A DNA stretch of 64,000 bases from Ferrimonas pelagia (GTDB lineage: Bacteria > Pseudomonadota > Gammaproteobacteria > Enterobacterales > Shewanellaceae), in contig NZ_BAABJZ010000008.1 of assembly GCF_039543565.1 (NCBI RefSeq), positions 29,948-93,947 on the forward strand, given 5' to 3'. The notes under the pieces were generated by a model. It searched no databases. It was not told the DNA's origin and saw only the letters and a list, made by a program, of their open reading frames with translations. The translations under genes and the position numbers were made by a program. This document shows, piece by piece, positions 52,280 to 61,503 of the stretch (positions are counted from its first letter, which is position 1; the number at the start of each line of letters is the position of its first letter).

Positions 52280-53131
52280 ATGACCGCTTCTCAACCCTCC
52301 CCCTGGTGGCCAGCCCCAGCCAAGCTAAACCTGTGCCTGCACATCAATGGTCGCCGGGCGGATGGCTACCACGAACTGCAAACCCTGTTTCAATTTATTG
52401 ACTGGGGCGACCGGCTCCGATTTGGCGTCCGCCGCGATGGCGAGATCCAATTAAGCCCGGCCTTACCTGGCGTCGCCAGCGCGGATAACCTCATCGTTCG
52501 CGCCGCCCGCATGCTGCAGCAACACAGCGGCTGCACGTTGGGCGCCGACATCGAACTGGATAAACAACTGCCAATGGGCGGTGGGATCGGCGGCGGCTCC
52601 TCCAACGCTGCCACCACCCTTGTGGCGCTCAACCAACTGTGGAACACCCAGATCCCTGAGGATGAATTGGCCCAACTCGGCTTAGCGCTGGGCGCCGATG
52701 TACCGGTTTTTGTACGGGGTCATGCCGCGATGGCCGAAGGCGTTGGTGAGCAACTGCGTCCGGTAGAGGTTGAAGAGCCTTGGTACCTGCTGGTGATCCC
52801 CGCCGTTGAAGTCAGTACCGCCGTGGTGTTCAACCACCCAGAACTGCCCCGTAATACTGCCAAGATCACAGCATTGGAACACCAGCCGGAACGCTGGGTA
52901 AACGACTGTCAGGCGGTCGTTTGTGATGAGTACCCACAAGTTGCAAAGGCGCTGGAGTGGTTGCTAGAATATGCGCCGTCAAAAATGACCGGGACCGGTA
53001 GCTGTGTGTACGGAGTGTTCTCTGACAAAAACAGTGCCGAAACCGCTTGGGCGGAACTGCCTCAAGGCTGGACAGCGCACGTGACCCGAGGTTGCAACCG
53101 CTCGCCACTCTTGGCCATGCTCGACCAATAA
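52280..53131 (+). CDS. ispE: 4-diphosphocytidyl-2-C-methyl-D-erythritol kinase IspE
   Basis: A 283-residue GHMP kinase of the MEP isoprenoid pathway. PAPAKLNLCLHINGRRADGYH at the start contains the substrate Lys, PMGGGIGGGSSNAATTL (about residues 93-109) is the ATP-binding loop, and TGTGSCVYGVF is the C-terminal glycine-rich motif. It lies 7 bases after lolB. Confidence 0.96.
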   Translation: MTASQPSPWWPAPAKLNLCLHINGRRADGYHELQTLFQFIDWGDRLRFGVRRDGEIQLSPALPGVASADNLIVRAARMLQQHSGCTLGADIELDKQLPMGGGIGGGSSNAATTLVALNQLWNTQIPEDELAQLGLALGADVPVFVRGHAAMAEGVGEQLRPVEVEEPWYLLVIPAVEVSTAVVFNHPELPRNTAKITALEHQPERWVNDCQAVVCDEYPQVAKALEWLLEYAPSKMTGTGSCVYGVFSDKNSAETAWAELPQGWTAHVTRGCNRSPLLAMLDQ

Positions 53132-53312
53132 AAACAATTAAAAGGCATGCATTCTGTCCTGTACTGATGCTTGCCAACGTGGCGGGCGCACACCATTGCC
53201 CGTCACGGATAGAATTGCACCAAAGTAAGACTGGTTCTTTCGAGGGGTTTTGGTTCACAGATCGACACGATCTGGCTCCAGTCCCAAAGCTAACAAGCCT
53301 GAGGTTCATCCT

Positions 53313-54260
53313 GTGCCCGACATTAAGCTGTTTACCGGTAACGCCAACCCGGAACTAGCAAAACTCATCGCCCAACGCCTCTACTCTTCCCTCGGTGACG
53401 CCGAAGTAGGCCGTTTCTCTGACGGTGAGATCAGTGTCCAAATTAATGAAAACGTGCGTGGCTCCGACGTCTTCATTATCCAATCAACCTGTGCCCCAAC
53501 CAACGACAACCTGATGGAATTGATCGTAATGGTTGATGCATTGCGTCGTGCCTCTGCCGGTCGTATCACTGCCGTGATCCCCTACTTTGGTTATGCCCGT
53601 CAAGATCGCCGTGTTCGCTCCGCTCGTGTGCCGATCACCGCCAAAGTGGTCGCCGACTTCCTGTCCAGCGTCGGCGTTGACCGCGTTCTGACCTGTGATC
53701 TGCACGCAGAGCAGATCCAAGGCTTCTTCGACGTACCGGTTGATAACGTGTTTGGTAGCCCGGTGCTGCTGGAAGACATGCAGCAGCGCAACCTGGATAA
53801 CCCAGTGGTAGTGTCTCCGGACATCGGCGGTGTGGTACGTGCCCGCGCCGTTGCCAAACTGCTGGATGACAGCGATCTGGCCATCATCGACAAACGTCGC
53901 CCAGCGGCGAACGTCTCTCAGGTGATGCACATCATTGGTGACGTTAAGGATCGTGACTGCATCATCGTTGATGACATGATCGACACCGGTGGCACCCTGT
54001 GTAAGGCCGCCGAAGCGCTGAAAGAGCACGGTGCACGTCGCGTCTTTGCTTACGCCACCCACCCGATCTTCTCCGGTAATGCACCAAAGAACATCAGAGA
54101 GTCGGTGATCGATGAAGTGATCGTGACCGATACCGTGCCGCTAAGCGACGAGATGAAAGCCACCGGCAAGGTCTCTCAGCTGACCATGTCCGGCGTAATG
54201 GCCGAAGCCATCCGTCGCGTCAGCAACGAAGAGTCCATCTCCGCGATGTTCGAGCACTAA
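53313..54260 (+). CDS. prs: Ribose-phosphate pyrophosphokinase
   Basis: A 315-residue enzyme that makes PRPP from ribose 5-phosphate and ATP. Nearly all motifs of E. coli Prs are retained: VGRFSDGEISVQINENVRG, PYFGYARQDRRVRSARVPI, TCDLHAEQIQGFFDVPVDN and the PRPP loop IVDDMIDTGGTLC. The start is GTG at 53313, which gives PDIKLFTGN exactly as expected and a length equal to E. coli; the longer ATG frame from 53250 adds no conserved sequence. A strong terminator follows. The 181-base leader after ispE shows no clear PurR site. Confidence 0.95.
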   Translation: MPDIKLFTGNANPELAKLIAQRLYSSLGDAEVGRFSDGEISVQINENVRGSDVFIIQSTCAPTNDNLMELIVMVDALRRASAGRITAVIPYFGYARQDRRVRSARVPITAKVVADFLSSVGVDRVLTCDLHAEQIQGFFDVPVDNVFGSPVLLEDMQQRNLDNPVVVSPDIGGVVRARAVAKLLDDSDLAIIDKRRPAANVSQVMHIIGDVKDRDCIIVDDMIDTGGTLCKAAEALKEHGARRVFAYATHPIFSGNAPKNIRESVIDEVIVTDTVPLSDEMKATGKVSQLTMSGVMAEAIRRVSNEESISAMFEH

Positions 54261-54279
54261 GCTTAAACCCGCCGATTGA

Positions 54280-54316
54280 CGCCCCGCCCACACCTTGTGG
54301 GCGGGGCGTTTTTTTT
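54280..54316 (+). terminator. Rho-independent terminator of prs
   Basis: A 12-bp GC-rich stem (54280-54291 with 54297-54308), 5-base loop, then eight T (54309-54316). Confidence 0.93.
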
Positions 54317-54586
54317 GTTTTCAGCAAGCCGCTAGCAAGCCTGCTAAATTTGTCGGGCCGAAGTACAGCGACCTATAACTAGGGTCTCGGCGTAGGGAAC
54401 CAGATCAGATCACAGACTCAAACCGATCTGGAACGACGAGCGAGCGCACTGTGAGTGAACGGCACTTGTCCCAAATTTGAGCCTATCCACCACAAAGTGG
54501 TAAACTGCCGCGCCTTCGTCTAAAGGAATTAGGCTCGTCTCTGGTCGCGGAGACGAAACAGACACCCACACAAGGAGAGAGTTAAC

Positions 54587-55219
54587 ATGTCAGATTTTAA
54601 TTTTGACGCACAGATCCGCACTGAGATCGGCACCGGAGCGAGCCGCCGGCTGCGTCATGCGGGTCTTGTACCAGCGGTGTTATATGGTGCAGACAAAGAG
54701 CCCGTCTCCCTGACTTTGGATCACAACAAGATCAACAAAGCGCAGGAAAATGAGGCATTTTACAGCCACGTGCTGACACTGAATATCGACGGAAACAGCG
54801 AAGAAGTGATCGTGAAAGCGGTCCAACGCCACCCGTTTAAACCCAAGCTGATGCACCTGGATTTCCAACGCATCGTTCGCGGCACCGCCATGAACGCCAG
54901 CGTTCCACTGCACTTCATCAATGAAGAAGACAGTGTCGGCGCTCGTGCCGGCGGAACGGTCATGCACCTGCTCAACGAAGTGGAAGTGCGCTGCTTGCCG
55001 AAGGATCTGCCCGAGTATATCGAGATCGATATCCTGGCACTGGAAGCCGGCCAAAGCTTGCACTTGCATGACATCACTCTGCCGCAAGGCGTCGAGTTGG
55101 TGGCATTGAGCAAAGGCGAAGACAGCCAGGATCTGTCCGTCGTCACCATCAAGCCGGCCAAAGGCGCCAGCGAAGATGATGACGCGGAAGGCGCTGACAG
55201 CGAAACGACAGAAGAGTAA
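54587..55219 (+). CDS. rplY: 50S ribosomal protein L25, long (CTC) form
   Basis: A 210-residue protein. The N-terminal L25 domain (about 5-92: RTEIGTGASRRLRHAGLVPAVLYG) binds loop E of 5S rRNA, and the CTC-type C-terminal domain (about 100-185) ends in an acidic tail. It is longer than E. coli L25 (94), as in many marine gammaproteobacteria. AAGGAGAGAG precedes the ATG. The 270-base leader holds a small hairpin (cgtctc 54536-54541 with gagacg 54550-54555), possibly regulatory. It is followed 2 bases later by pth. Confidence 0.95.
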   Translation: MSDFNFDAQIRTEIGTGASRRLRHAGLVPAVLYGADKEPVSLTLDHNKINKAQENEAFYSHVLTLNIDGNSEEVIVKAVQRHPFKPKLMHLDFQRIVRGTAMNASVPLHFINEEDSVGARAGGTVMHLLNEVEVRCLPKDLPEYIEIDILALEAGQSLHLHDITLPQGVELVALSKGEDSQDLSVVTIKPAKGASEDDDAEGADSETTEE

Positions 55220-55221
55220 CG

Positions 55222-55818
55222 GTGAGCAGTAACATCCGTTTAATCGTGGGCCTGGCCAATCCAGGCCCCGAATACGCTAATACCCGGCATAACGCCGGAG
55301 AATGGTTGATCAACGAACTGGCGCGCCAGCACAACCTAACGCTGAAGGCCGAAAGCAAATTTTTCGGCAAGACCGCCCGACTCCAGTCCGGGGGCACCGA
55401 TCTGCGCCTGTTGATCCCGACCACCTTCATGAACCTGTCCGGTAAAGCGGTCGGTACCCTAGCCAACTTCTACGGCATCGAGCCGGAGGAGATCTTAGTG
55501 GTACACGATGAACTGGATCTGCCCCCTGGCGTAGCCCGCATCAAACAAGGCGGCGGTCATGGCGGCCACAACGGCCTGAAGGACATCATTGCCCGGCTAG
55601 GCAACAACAAGAATTTCTACCGGCTGCGTGTCGGGATCGGCCACCCTGGCGATCGCAATCGCGTGACCGGTTATGTGCTGGGCAAGGCCCCAGCCAACGA
55701 ACAACGGGCCATGGACGAGGCCATTGATGAAGCATGCCGCAGCATTGACATCTTGCTCAAAGACGGCATGACCAAGGCGCAAACGCGCCTGCACACTTTC
55801 TCGGCCCAACCGGCCTAA
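55222..55818 (+). CDS. pth: Peptidyl-tRNA hydrolase
   Basis: A 198-residue enzyme that releases peptides from prematurely dropped peptidyl-tRNA. The catalytic His is in NPGPEYANTRHNAGEW, and the NLSGKAVGTLANFYGI, HDELDLPPGVARIKQGGGHGGHNGLKDI and RLRVGIGHPG motifs are present. The start is GTG at 55222, two bases after the rplY stop. The next gene, ychF, follows 22 bases downstream, the common rplY-pth-ychF order. Confidence 0.96.
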   Translation: MSSNIRLIVGLANPGPEYANTRHNAGEWLINELARQHNLTLKAESKFFGKTARLQSGGTDLRLLIPTTFMNLSGKAVGTLANFYGIEPEEILVVHDELDLPPGVARIKQGGGHGGHNGLKDIIARLGNNKNFYRLRVGIGHPGDRNRVTGYVLGKAPANEQRAMDEAIDEACRSIDILLKDGMTKAQTRLHTFSAQPA

Positions 55819-55840
55819 TCGACACAAAGGTTACATCACC

Positions 55841-56932
55841 ATGGGTTTTAAATGTGGCATCGTGGGCCTGCCGAACGTCGGCAAATCCACCCTGTTTAAC
55901 GCACTGACCAAAGCGGGTATCGAAGCGGCCAACTTTCCGTTCTGTACCATTGAACCAAACACCGGCGTCGTGCCTGTGCCAGACAAACGTTTGGACGCGC
56001 TGGCGGCCATAGTTAACCCGCAGCGCGTGCTGCCGACCACCATGGAGTTCGTGGACATCGCCGGTCTGGTGAAAGGCGCCTCCACCGGGGAAGGTCTGGG
56101 CAACAAGTTCCTGGCCAACATCCGTGAAACCGACGCCATCGGCCACGTAGTGCGCTGCTTCGAGAACGACAACATCGTTCACGTCTCCGGTGGGGTAAAC
56201 CCGCAGGACGACATCGAAGTGATCAACACCGAGCTGGCGTTGGCCGATATGGATGCCGTCGAGAAGGCGATCTTCCGTCTGGGTAAACGCGCCAAAGGCG
56301 GCGATAAAGACGCCAAAGCGGAAATTGTCGTGCTGGAGAAGATCCAGCCCGTACTGGAAGCCGGTGGCATGGCCCGCTCGGTTGAGCTGAGCGACGACGA
56401 GAAAGCCATCATCGAATACATGGGCCTGCTGACCCTGAAGCCGACCATGTACATCGCCAACGTCAACGACGACGGCTTCGAGAACAACCCGTACCTGGAC
56501 AAGGTGCGCGAGATCGCCGCCGGTGAAAACGCCGTTGTAGTGGCCGTTTGTGCCGAGATCGAGTCTGAGATCTCCGAGCTGGACGACGAAGATCGCGAAG
56601 AGTTTATGGCCGATCTGGGCATTGATGAGCCGGGCCTGAACCGCGTGATCCGTTCTGGTTACGAGCTGCTGAACCTGCAGACCTACTTCACTGCGGGTGT
56701 GAAGGAAGTGCGTGCTTGGACCATCCCAGTTGGCGCTACAGGCCCACAGGCAGCCGGTAAGATCCACACCGACTTCGAGCGTGGCTACATCCGCGCCGAA
56801 GTGATCGCCTACGACGACTACATCGAGCTGGGCGGTGAAAACGCCGCCAAAGACGCCGGTAAGAAGCGCTCTGAAGGTAAGGGTTACATCGTCAAAGATG
56901 GCGACGTAATTCATTTCCTGTTCAACGTGTAA
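55841..56932 (+). CDS. ychF: Redox-regulated ATPase YchF (Obg family)
   Basis: A 363-residue Obg-like P-loop protein. The P-loop GLPNVGKSTLFNALT, switch motifs NFPFCTIEPN and FVDIAGLVKGAS, and the altered G4 motif (YIANVND) that favours ATP over GTP are present, followed by a coiled coil (about 130-200) and the C-terminal TGS domain ending GDVIHFLFNV. It binds ribosomes and is linked to oxidative stress responses. A terminator follows. Confidence 0.96.
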   Translation: MGFKCGIVGLPNVGKSTLFNALTKAGIEAANFPFCTIEPNTGVVPVPDKRLDALAAIVNPQRVLPTTMEFVDIAGLVKGASTGEGLGNKFLANIRETDAIGHVVRCFENDNIVHVSGGVNPQDDIEVINTELALADMDAVEKAIFRLGKRAKGGDKDAKAEIVVLEKIQPVLEAGGMARSVELSDDEKAIIEYMGLLTLKPTMYIANVNDDGFENNPYLDKVREIAAGENAVVVAVCAEIESEISELDDEDREEFMADLGIDEPGLNRVIRSGYELLNLQTYFTAGVKEVRAWTIPVGATGPQAAGKIHTDFERGYIRAEVIAYDDYIELGGENAAKDAGKKRSEGKGYIVKDGDVIHFLFNV

Positions 56933-56951
56933 GCGATTGACCGCTTCAAAC

Positions 56952-56979
56952 AAGCCTGACTCCCGTCAGGCTTTTTTTT
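56952..56979 (+). terminator. Rho-independent terminator after ychF
   Basis: A 9-bp stem (56952-56960 with 56965-56973), loop TCCC, then eight T. Confidence 0.93.
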
Positions 56980-57034
56980 GCGCTGCGTTATGTCATAGTC
57001 GGGCTCGACTGCCAATATAATGGAATGCAACGCA

Positions 57035-58294
57035 ATGAAAAAATGGCTTTTTATCGCCGGTGCTGTCATTGGTTCTAGCGCCGTCGGCACGGCATGGTAT
57101 ACCGGCACGCAATACGATGAGATCCTTCAGACACAATGGCTCACCGCACAGCAGCAAGCAGAACTAAGCATCGACATCACGGTCACCGAGCAAGGTCTGT
57201 TCAGCCGCACCGAGCAGTTCCACATGACGGTCACAAATCCGGAATTTGACCAACCGATAGAGCTGTATATCCAACAAAACCTGCGTTTCTGGCCGTTATA
57301 CATCAGCGCCGACATGCGGATCGATCTGAGTCAAGGCAGCTTAGCGCAGCTGCAAAGCTACATCGAACAAGCCCCAACGCAAAGCGGCGGCTGGACCGCC
57401 TCTGTGCTGAGTCAAAGCGGACAACACAACTTCCAACTCGGTCCAATGCGTTTTTCACCTGAGCCTGGCGTGACCGTCACCCTTGAGCCGATTGAATTTT
57501 CCGGCAGCTTTGCACTGGATATGTCCAGCAGCAGTGGAACCACCACCTTGCAGAGCATTGAGTTTCAAGCCGATGACGCCGTGTTGGAGATAGGTCCTGT
57601 GATGATGGAGGTCGACTCCGTTCTGGTTGATAACGTCTACGACATTCCCAATTTTGCCATGAGCATTGCCAGTCTCCAGTTCAAAAATGATGAACAGCTG
57701 CAATTGACCAATTTGGTGATCAGCAGCCAGTCGACCGAGCACGACAGCAGCAAAACCTTTGCGAACCAGATCGCCGTTGAACAGTTTCACTTCGAATCGC
57801 CACTTGAGCAAACCCACATTCGTGTCGATCAACTGCGCTTCAATAGCGCCTTGGCCGGTCTAAATGCGGATGCTTATCGCCGATTGGTTAACCTAGGTCA
57901 ACTCGATGCCGACAAGATGGAAGCCGAAGCGATGCAAGCGTTGGATCAGCTCATCGACAAAGGCCTGCAATGGCAGCTCAGCGAGATTGGCGGACAAGTC
58001 GACATCGCCCTGCCGGGACAGATCATCAAAGGTGAGTTCGACTCCCGTGGCCGCGTCGATCTTGCCCCGATCAAGTTCAGTGAGCTGATCCACCCAATGA
58101 TGGCACTGGCAAAGCTTGATGCCGAGATTGATTTAACCATCAGCGACGCTATGTTTGCCGAGCACCCGTTTGGTCCCATGCTGCCGCAACTGGTCGAAGC
58201 CGGTTACCTAAAGCAAAGCGAAGCCAAACTCACCACTCAGTTTGCCTTTAAGCAAGGTGTGGCAACATTCAACGGCTTACAATTTGCCTTGTAA
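57035..58294 (+). CDS. YdgA-like DUF945 family protein (copy 1)
   Basis: A 419-residue protein with an N-terminal hydrophobic helix (MKKWLFIAGAVIGSSAVGTAWYTG), probably an uncleaved anchor or signal, and a long beta-rich periplasmic part typical of YdgA/DUF945. The GLFSRTEQFHMTV and PIELYIQQNLRFWPLYIS motifs are those of the family. ATG at 57035 is chosen over 57020 because it starts the hydrophobic segment. A paralogue follows after a terminator. Function unknown. Confidence 0.85.
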   Translation: MKKWLFIAGAVIGSSAVGTAWYTGTQYDEILQTQWLTAQQQAELSIDITVTEQGLFSRTEQFHMTVTNPEFDQPIELYIQQNLRFWPLYISADMRIDLSQGSLAQLQSYIEQAPTQSGGWTASVLSQSGQHNFQLGPMRFSPEPGVTVTLEPIEFSGSFALDMSSSSGTTTLQSIEFQADDAVLEIGPVMMEVDSVLVDNVYDIPNFAMSIASLQFKNDEQLQLTNLVISSQSTEHDSSKTFANQIAVEQFHFESPLEQTHIRVDQLRFNSALAGLNADAYRRLVNLGQLDADKMEAEAMQALDQLIDKGLQWQLSEIGGQVDIALPGQIIKGEFDSRGRVDLAPIKFSELIHPMMALAKLDAEIDLTISDAMFAEHPFGPMLPQLVEAGYLKQSEAKLTTQFAFKQGVATFNGLQFAL

Positions 58295-58311
58295 TACTGC
58301 TTAAAAAAATG

Positions 58312-58340
58312 AAAAGCCTGACTTTAGTCGGGCTTTTTTT
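58312..58340 (+). terminator. Rho-independent terminator between the DUF945 paralogues
   Basis: A stem of about 12 bp with one G-T pair (58312-58323 with 58326-58337), a short loop and seven T. Confidence 0.85.
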
Positions 58341-58388
58341 GTGAGTCCGATCTGGCATGCTGGGGCTCTGCTGTTCAAGGAGCTCATC

Positions 58389-59642
58389 ATGAAGAAAAAA
58401 ATCGCTCTGACAGGTTTGCTGATCCTGTCCAGCCTTCTCTTTGCCAGCCATCTGACCGGTCAGATCTATCAGGACGTGCTTGGTAAACAGTTGGAGTTAA
58501 TCAAACAACAACCCGGCATCGAACTGCAGATCCGAAGCGCCCGCCCCGCGCCCTTTCAACGTCATGAGCACTATACCCTGACGCTCCACGATCCGAACCT
58601 GGACAGTCCTATCACCTTGGTGATCATCCAACAATTGCAGTTTTGGCCACTGTTGGTCAAAGGCAGCACCCACATCGACTTCGTTCACAGCAGCTTAGCC
58701 TTGCTTGAGGGGACACTTTCGGCCCCCAAACAACACAGCCAATGGCATGCGTCCATACTCGGCAACCGCGGCGCGTACCGCTATCAACTTGAACCAATGA
58801 CGCTGGTGCTGTCACCACAAAACCGCATTGAACTCGGCTCCCTTACCCTCTCTGGCGCATTTCATTTGGACCTCAGCCACTGGGATCTCGCCCTACAATG
58901 GCAGGACATGAACCTGATCCACGGCGAACACACATTGACGTTTGAACAATTAGGGATAGAACTCGACGCCACTCTGATTGACGACATTTATGACATGCCG
59001 CGCACTGCGCTGACACTGGCCGCCTTGTCATATCAGGATGAGCAAGACACCGACCTGACATTGACCGGCTTGTCACTGCACGCCAACATCGATGACAAAC
59101 GGCGGGAGATGCAAATTCGCTCAGATCTGAATATTGACCAACTGGCCTTGCACTGGGCCAGAGAGGAGCTGGAACTAAAGCTGAATCAATTCACTTTCCA
59201 CAACCAAGTGGACGGCATCAACAGCGCACTCTATCGACGCTTTCTGGCACTCAGCCAGTTGCCACCGCAACAAGCCTCGTTTGAAATGGAGTTACTGATC
59301 CGACAACTCCTGCAACAAGGTGCGCGTTGGCAACTGGATCAGTTGCAAGGGCAGATCACCCTCGCACTGCCCAATCAACACATCGATGGTCAGCTCTACA
59401 CCGCAGGTCATATTGAGCTACTTGGCATGCCAAGCAGCTACCAACGATCCCTGCTTGCCGCACTGGAGGTGGACCTCGACATTCATTTCAATGACAGCCT
59501 GTTTGCCCAACACCCTTTGGCTGACATGGTCGCGCACCTCAAAGCCAAGCAAAAACTGAACACAGAGCACGCCCTCTGGCAAACCCGATTTCAGTTTCAA
59601 CAAGGCACAGCCAGCTTTAGCGCCCCGACCGAAACGCTCTAG
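58389..59642 (+). CDS. YdgA-like DUF945 family protein (copy 2)
   Basis: A 417-residue paralogue of copy 1: N-terminal hydrophobic helix (MKKKIALTGLLILSSLLFASHL), then the corresponding beta-rich region with PITLVIIQQLQFWPLLV, DDIYDMPRTALTLAALSYQDE and QQGARWQLDQLQGQITLALP. CAAGGAG is 7 bases before the ATG; an in-frame start at 58341 lies inside the terminator region and is rejected. The two proteins align along their length but are well diverged, so the duplication is old. Confidence 0.85.
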   Translation: MKKKIALTGLLILSSLLFASHLTGQIYQDVLGKQLELIKQQPGIELQIRSARPAPFQRHEHYTLTLHDPNLDSPITLVIIQQLQFWPLLVKGSTHIDFVHSSLALLEGTLSAPKQHSQWHASILGNRGAYRYQLEPMTLVLSPQNRIELGSLTLSGAFHLDLSHWDLALQWQDMNLIHGEHTLTFEQLGIELDATLIDDIYDMPRTALTLAALSYQDEQDTDLTLTGLSLHANIDDKRREMQIRSDLNIDQLALHWAREELELKLNQFTFHNQVDGINSALYRRFLALSQLPPQQASFEMELLIRQLLQQGARWQLDQLQGQITLALPNQHIDGQLYTAGHIELLGMPSSYQRSLLAALEVDLDIHFNDSLFAQHPLADMVAHLKAKQKLNTEHALWQTRFQFQQGTASFSAPTETL

Positions 59643-59668
59643 CGAAAGGGCCTGCCCACACCGACAAC

Positions 59669-59689
59669 AAGCCCACATTGCGTGGGCTT
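59669..59689. terminator. Hairpin between converging DUF945 and metY genes
   Basis: An 8-bp stem (59669-59676 with 59682-59689). No clear T-run on either strand, so its activity is uncertain. Confidence 0.45.
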
Positions 59690-59705
59690 ACCCAATCCGT
59701 GCTGT

Positions 59706-60974
59706 TTACCCTAAGGCTTGAGCGAGATCGGCCAGAATGTCATCAATATGCTCGATGCCCACGCACAAACGGATCATCTCGCCACTGACGCCAGCGCTCT
59801 GCAGCTCCTGCGCATTCATCTGCCGGTGCGTGGTCGAAGCCGGATGACAAGCCAATGACTTGGCATCGCCAATGTTGACCAAACGTTTAAACAGCGCCAG
59901 CTTATCGTAAAACGTTACCCCGGCGTCATAGCCACCTTTCAATCCAAAGCTCAGCAGTGAGCTTGGGATCCCACCTTTGATGTACTCCTGTGCTCTGCCG
60001 TGATCACCATGCTCAGTCAAACCCGCAAAGCTCACCCACTCCACCGCCTCATGACCAAGCAAGTACTCAGCAACCCGGATTGCATTCTCACAATGACGCT
60101 CCATCCGCAGCGGCAGGGTTTCAATGCCCTGCATGATCAAAAACGCGTTAAACGGCGAGATCGCAGCACCTGTGTTGCGCAGTGCGACAGTACGTACCCG
60201 GCCAATAAACGCCGCCGGGCCAAACGCCTCGTTGTAGATCACACCGTGATAAGCCGCTTCCGGCTCACTAAACTGCGGAAAACGCTCAGCGTGCGCCGGC
60301 CAATCAAACTTGCCCGAATCAACAATGACGCCTCCCAAAGAGGTACCATGGCCACCCGCGTACTTCGTCAACGAATGCACAACAATGTCGGCACCAAACT
60401 CGAAAGGCTTACACAAAATCGGCGTCGCAACGGTGTTATCTACCACCAAGGGCACCCCACCGGCATGTGCCGCCGCAGCCAAGGCGCTAAGATCCGCCAC
60501 ATTCCCAGCCGGGTTTCCAATGCTCTCGCAAAAAACCGCCCGTGTATTTTCGTCAATTAATTGCGCGACATCCTCAGCGGCGTCGCTGGCCGCAAACCGC
60601 ACCTCAATGCCCATACTTGGCAGCATGTGGGCAAACAATGTGTAGGTACCACCATAAAGCTGTGGCGTCGTAACAATATTGTGGCCCTGAGACGCTAGCG
60701 TCATCACCGCATATTGGATCGCTGCCGAGCCAGCACTGACCGCCAAACTGGCAACGCCTCCCTCCAAAGCAGCCATCCGCTGTTCCAGCACATCCGTGGT
60801 GGGGTTCATGATCCGCGTATAAATATTGCCCGGCGTCGCCAGATTAAACAGATCCGCCCCGTGCTGAGCGCTGTCAAACTCATACGCGACCGTCTGGTAG
60901 ATAGGTGTCGCCACAGACTTGGTGGTGGGATCGGTCTCATAGCCATGATGAATGGCCAGTGTTGCATCTTTCAT
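59706..60974 (-). CDS. metY: O-acetylhomoserine sulfhydrylase MetY-type
   Basis: A 422-residue PLP enzyme of the Cys/Met metabolism family, forming homocysteine from O-acetylhomoserine and sulfide. The start MKDATLAIHHGYETDPTTKS, SAGSAAIQYAV, ESIGNPAGNVADLSAL and the Schiff-base Lys in VVHSLTKYAGGHGTSLGG are present. The ATG at 60974 has AAGGAG 8 bases upstream; TTG at 60992 would cover that site. A MetJ-type operator sits 23 bases upstream, so repression by MetJ with S-adenosylmethionine is expected. Confidence 0.93.
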   Translation of the reverse strand: MKDATLAIHHGYETDPTTKSVATPIYQTVAYEFDSAQHGADLFNLATPGNIYTRIMNPTTDVLEQRMAALEGGVASLAVSAGSAAIQYAVMTLASQGHNIVTTPQLYGGTYTLFAHMLPSMGIEVRFAASDAAEDVAQLIDENTRAVFCESIGNPAGNVADLSALAAAAHAGGVPLVVDNTVATPILCKPFEFGADIVVHSLTKYAGGHGTSLGGVIVDSGKFDWPAHAERFPQFSEPEAAYHGVIYNEAFGPAAFIGRVRTVALRNTGAAISPFNAFLIMQGIETLPLRMERHCENAIRVAEYLLGHEAVEWVSFAGLTEHGDHGRAQEYIKGGIPSSLLSFGLKGGYDAGVTFYDKLALFKRLVNIGDAKSLACHPASTTHRQMNAQELQSAGVSGEMIRLCVGIEHIDDILADLAQALG

Positions 60975-60996
60975 GTCGTGGCTCCTTGCCAAATGC

Positions 60997-61012
60997 GGAC
61001 GTTTAGACGTCT
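60997..61012 (-). promoter_or_regulatory. MetJ operator (tandem met boxes)
   Basis: A perfect met box AGACGTCT at 61005-61012 with a contiguous second box GGACGTTT (six of eight matches) at 60997-61004. MetJ binds two or more adjacent 8-base boxes. The perfect box is also the core of a 16-base palindrome (61001-61016). It lies 23 to 38 bases before the metY start. Confidence 0.85.
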
Positions 61013-61242
61013 AAACTAAACCAGTTCCATGATGCATCGCAATCCTTACGAACAAATATTGGGCGGGTTCGGCAAAGATTTTGCTATCCCAGCAAGAAGT
61101 TTCACTCACAGTCATCAGCAAAATCATCTTTCATCCGTGTTTTTTTTCGCCGCAGGCGGTGTTAAGCCGGCGAGTTTTTGCCTAGTCTGTTTACTTTGCG
61201 GGCGAACGCAACGTGCCGCAGGACTTTTTGCTGGCAAAGCAG

Positions 61243-61271
61243 TTGACGCTACCAAACCAACTCAGCATAAT
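61243..61271 (+). promoter_or_regulatory. Sigma70 promoter of the tRNA operon
   Basis: TTGACG (-35, 61243-61248), a 17-base spacer and CATAAT (-10, 61266-61271), followed by a GC-rich discriminator (acgccccgc). Strong consensus plus GC-rich discriminator is the pattern of growth-rate and stringently controlled stable-RNA promoters. The first tRNA starts 28 bases after the -10. Confidence 0.85.
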
Positions 61272-61298
61272 ACGCCCCGCTTCCAACGAGAAGCGCAT

Positions 61299-61375
61299 GG
61301 CTACGTAGCTCAGCTGGTTAGAGCACGGCACTCATAATGCCGGGGTCGCAGGTTCAAGTCCCGCCGTAGCCACCA
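61299..61375 (+). tRNA. tRNA-Met(CAT), elongator, copy 1
   Basis: 77 bases with encoded CCA. Cloverleaf: acceptor GGCTACG with CGTAGCC, anticodon loop CTCATAA, T-loop GTTCAAGTC. The elongator type is shown by the paired first acceptor base and by the sequence, unlike the initiator genes at the right edge. First gene of the operon. Confidence 0.97.
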
Positions 61376-61413
61376 TCTTTCACACTACCAAGTGATGGAT
61401 GTGAAAAATCAGT

Positions 61414-61498
61414 GCGGACGTGGCGGAATTGGTAGACGCGCCAGATTTAGGTTCTGGTATCTTACGGTGTGAGAGTTCAAGTCTCTCCGTCCGCACCA
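61414..61498 (+). tRNA. tRNA-Leu(TAG), copy 1
   Basis: 85 bases with a long variable arm and encoded CCA; anticodon loop TTTAGGT gives TAG. Acceptor GCGGACG pairs with CGTCCGC. Confidence 0.97.
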
Positions 61499-61503
61499 TC
61501 TGT

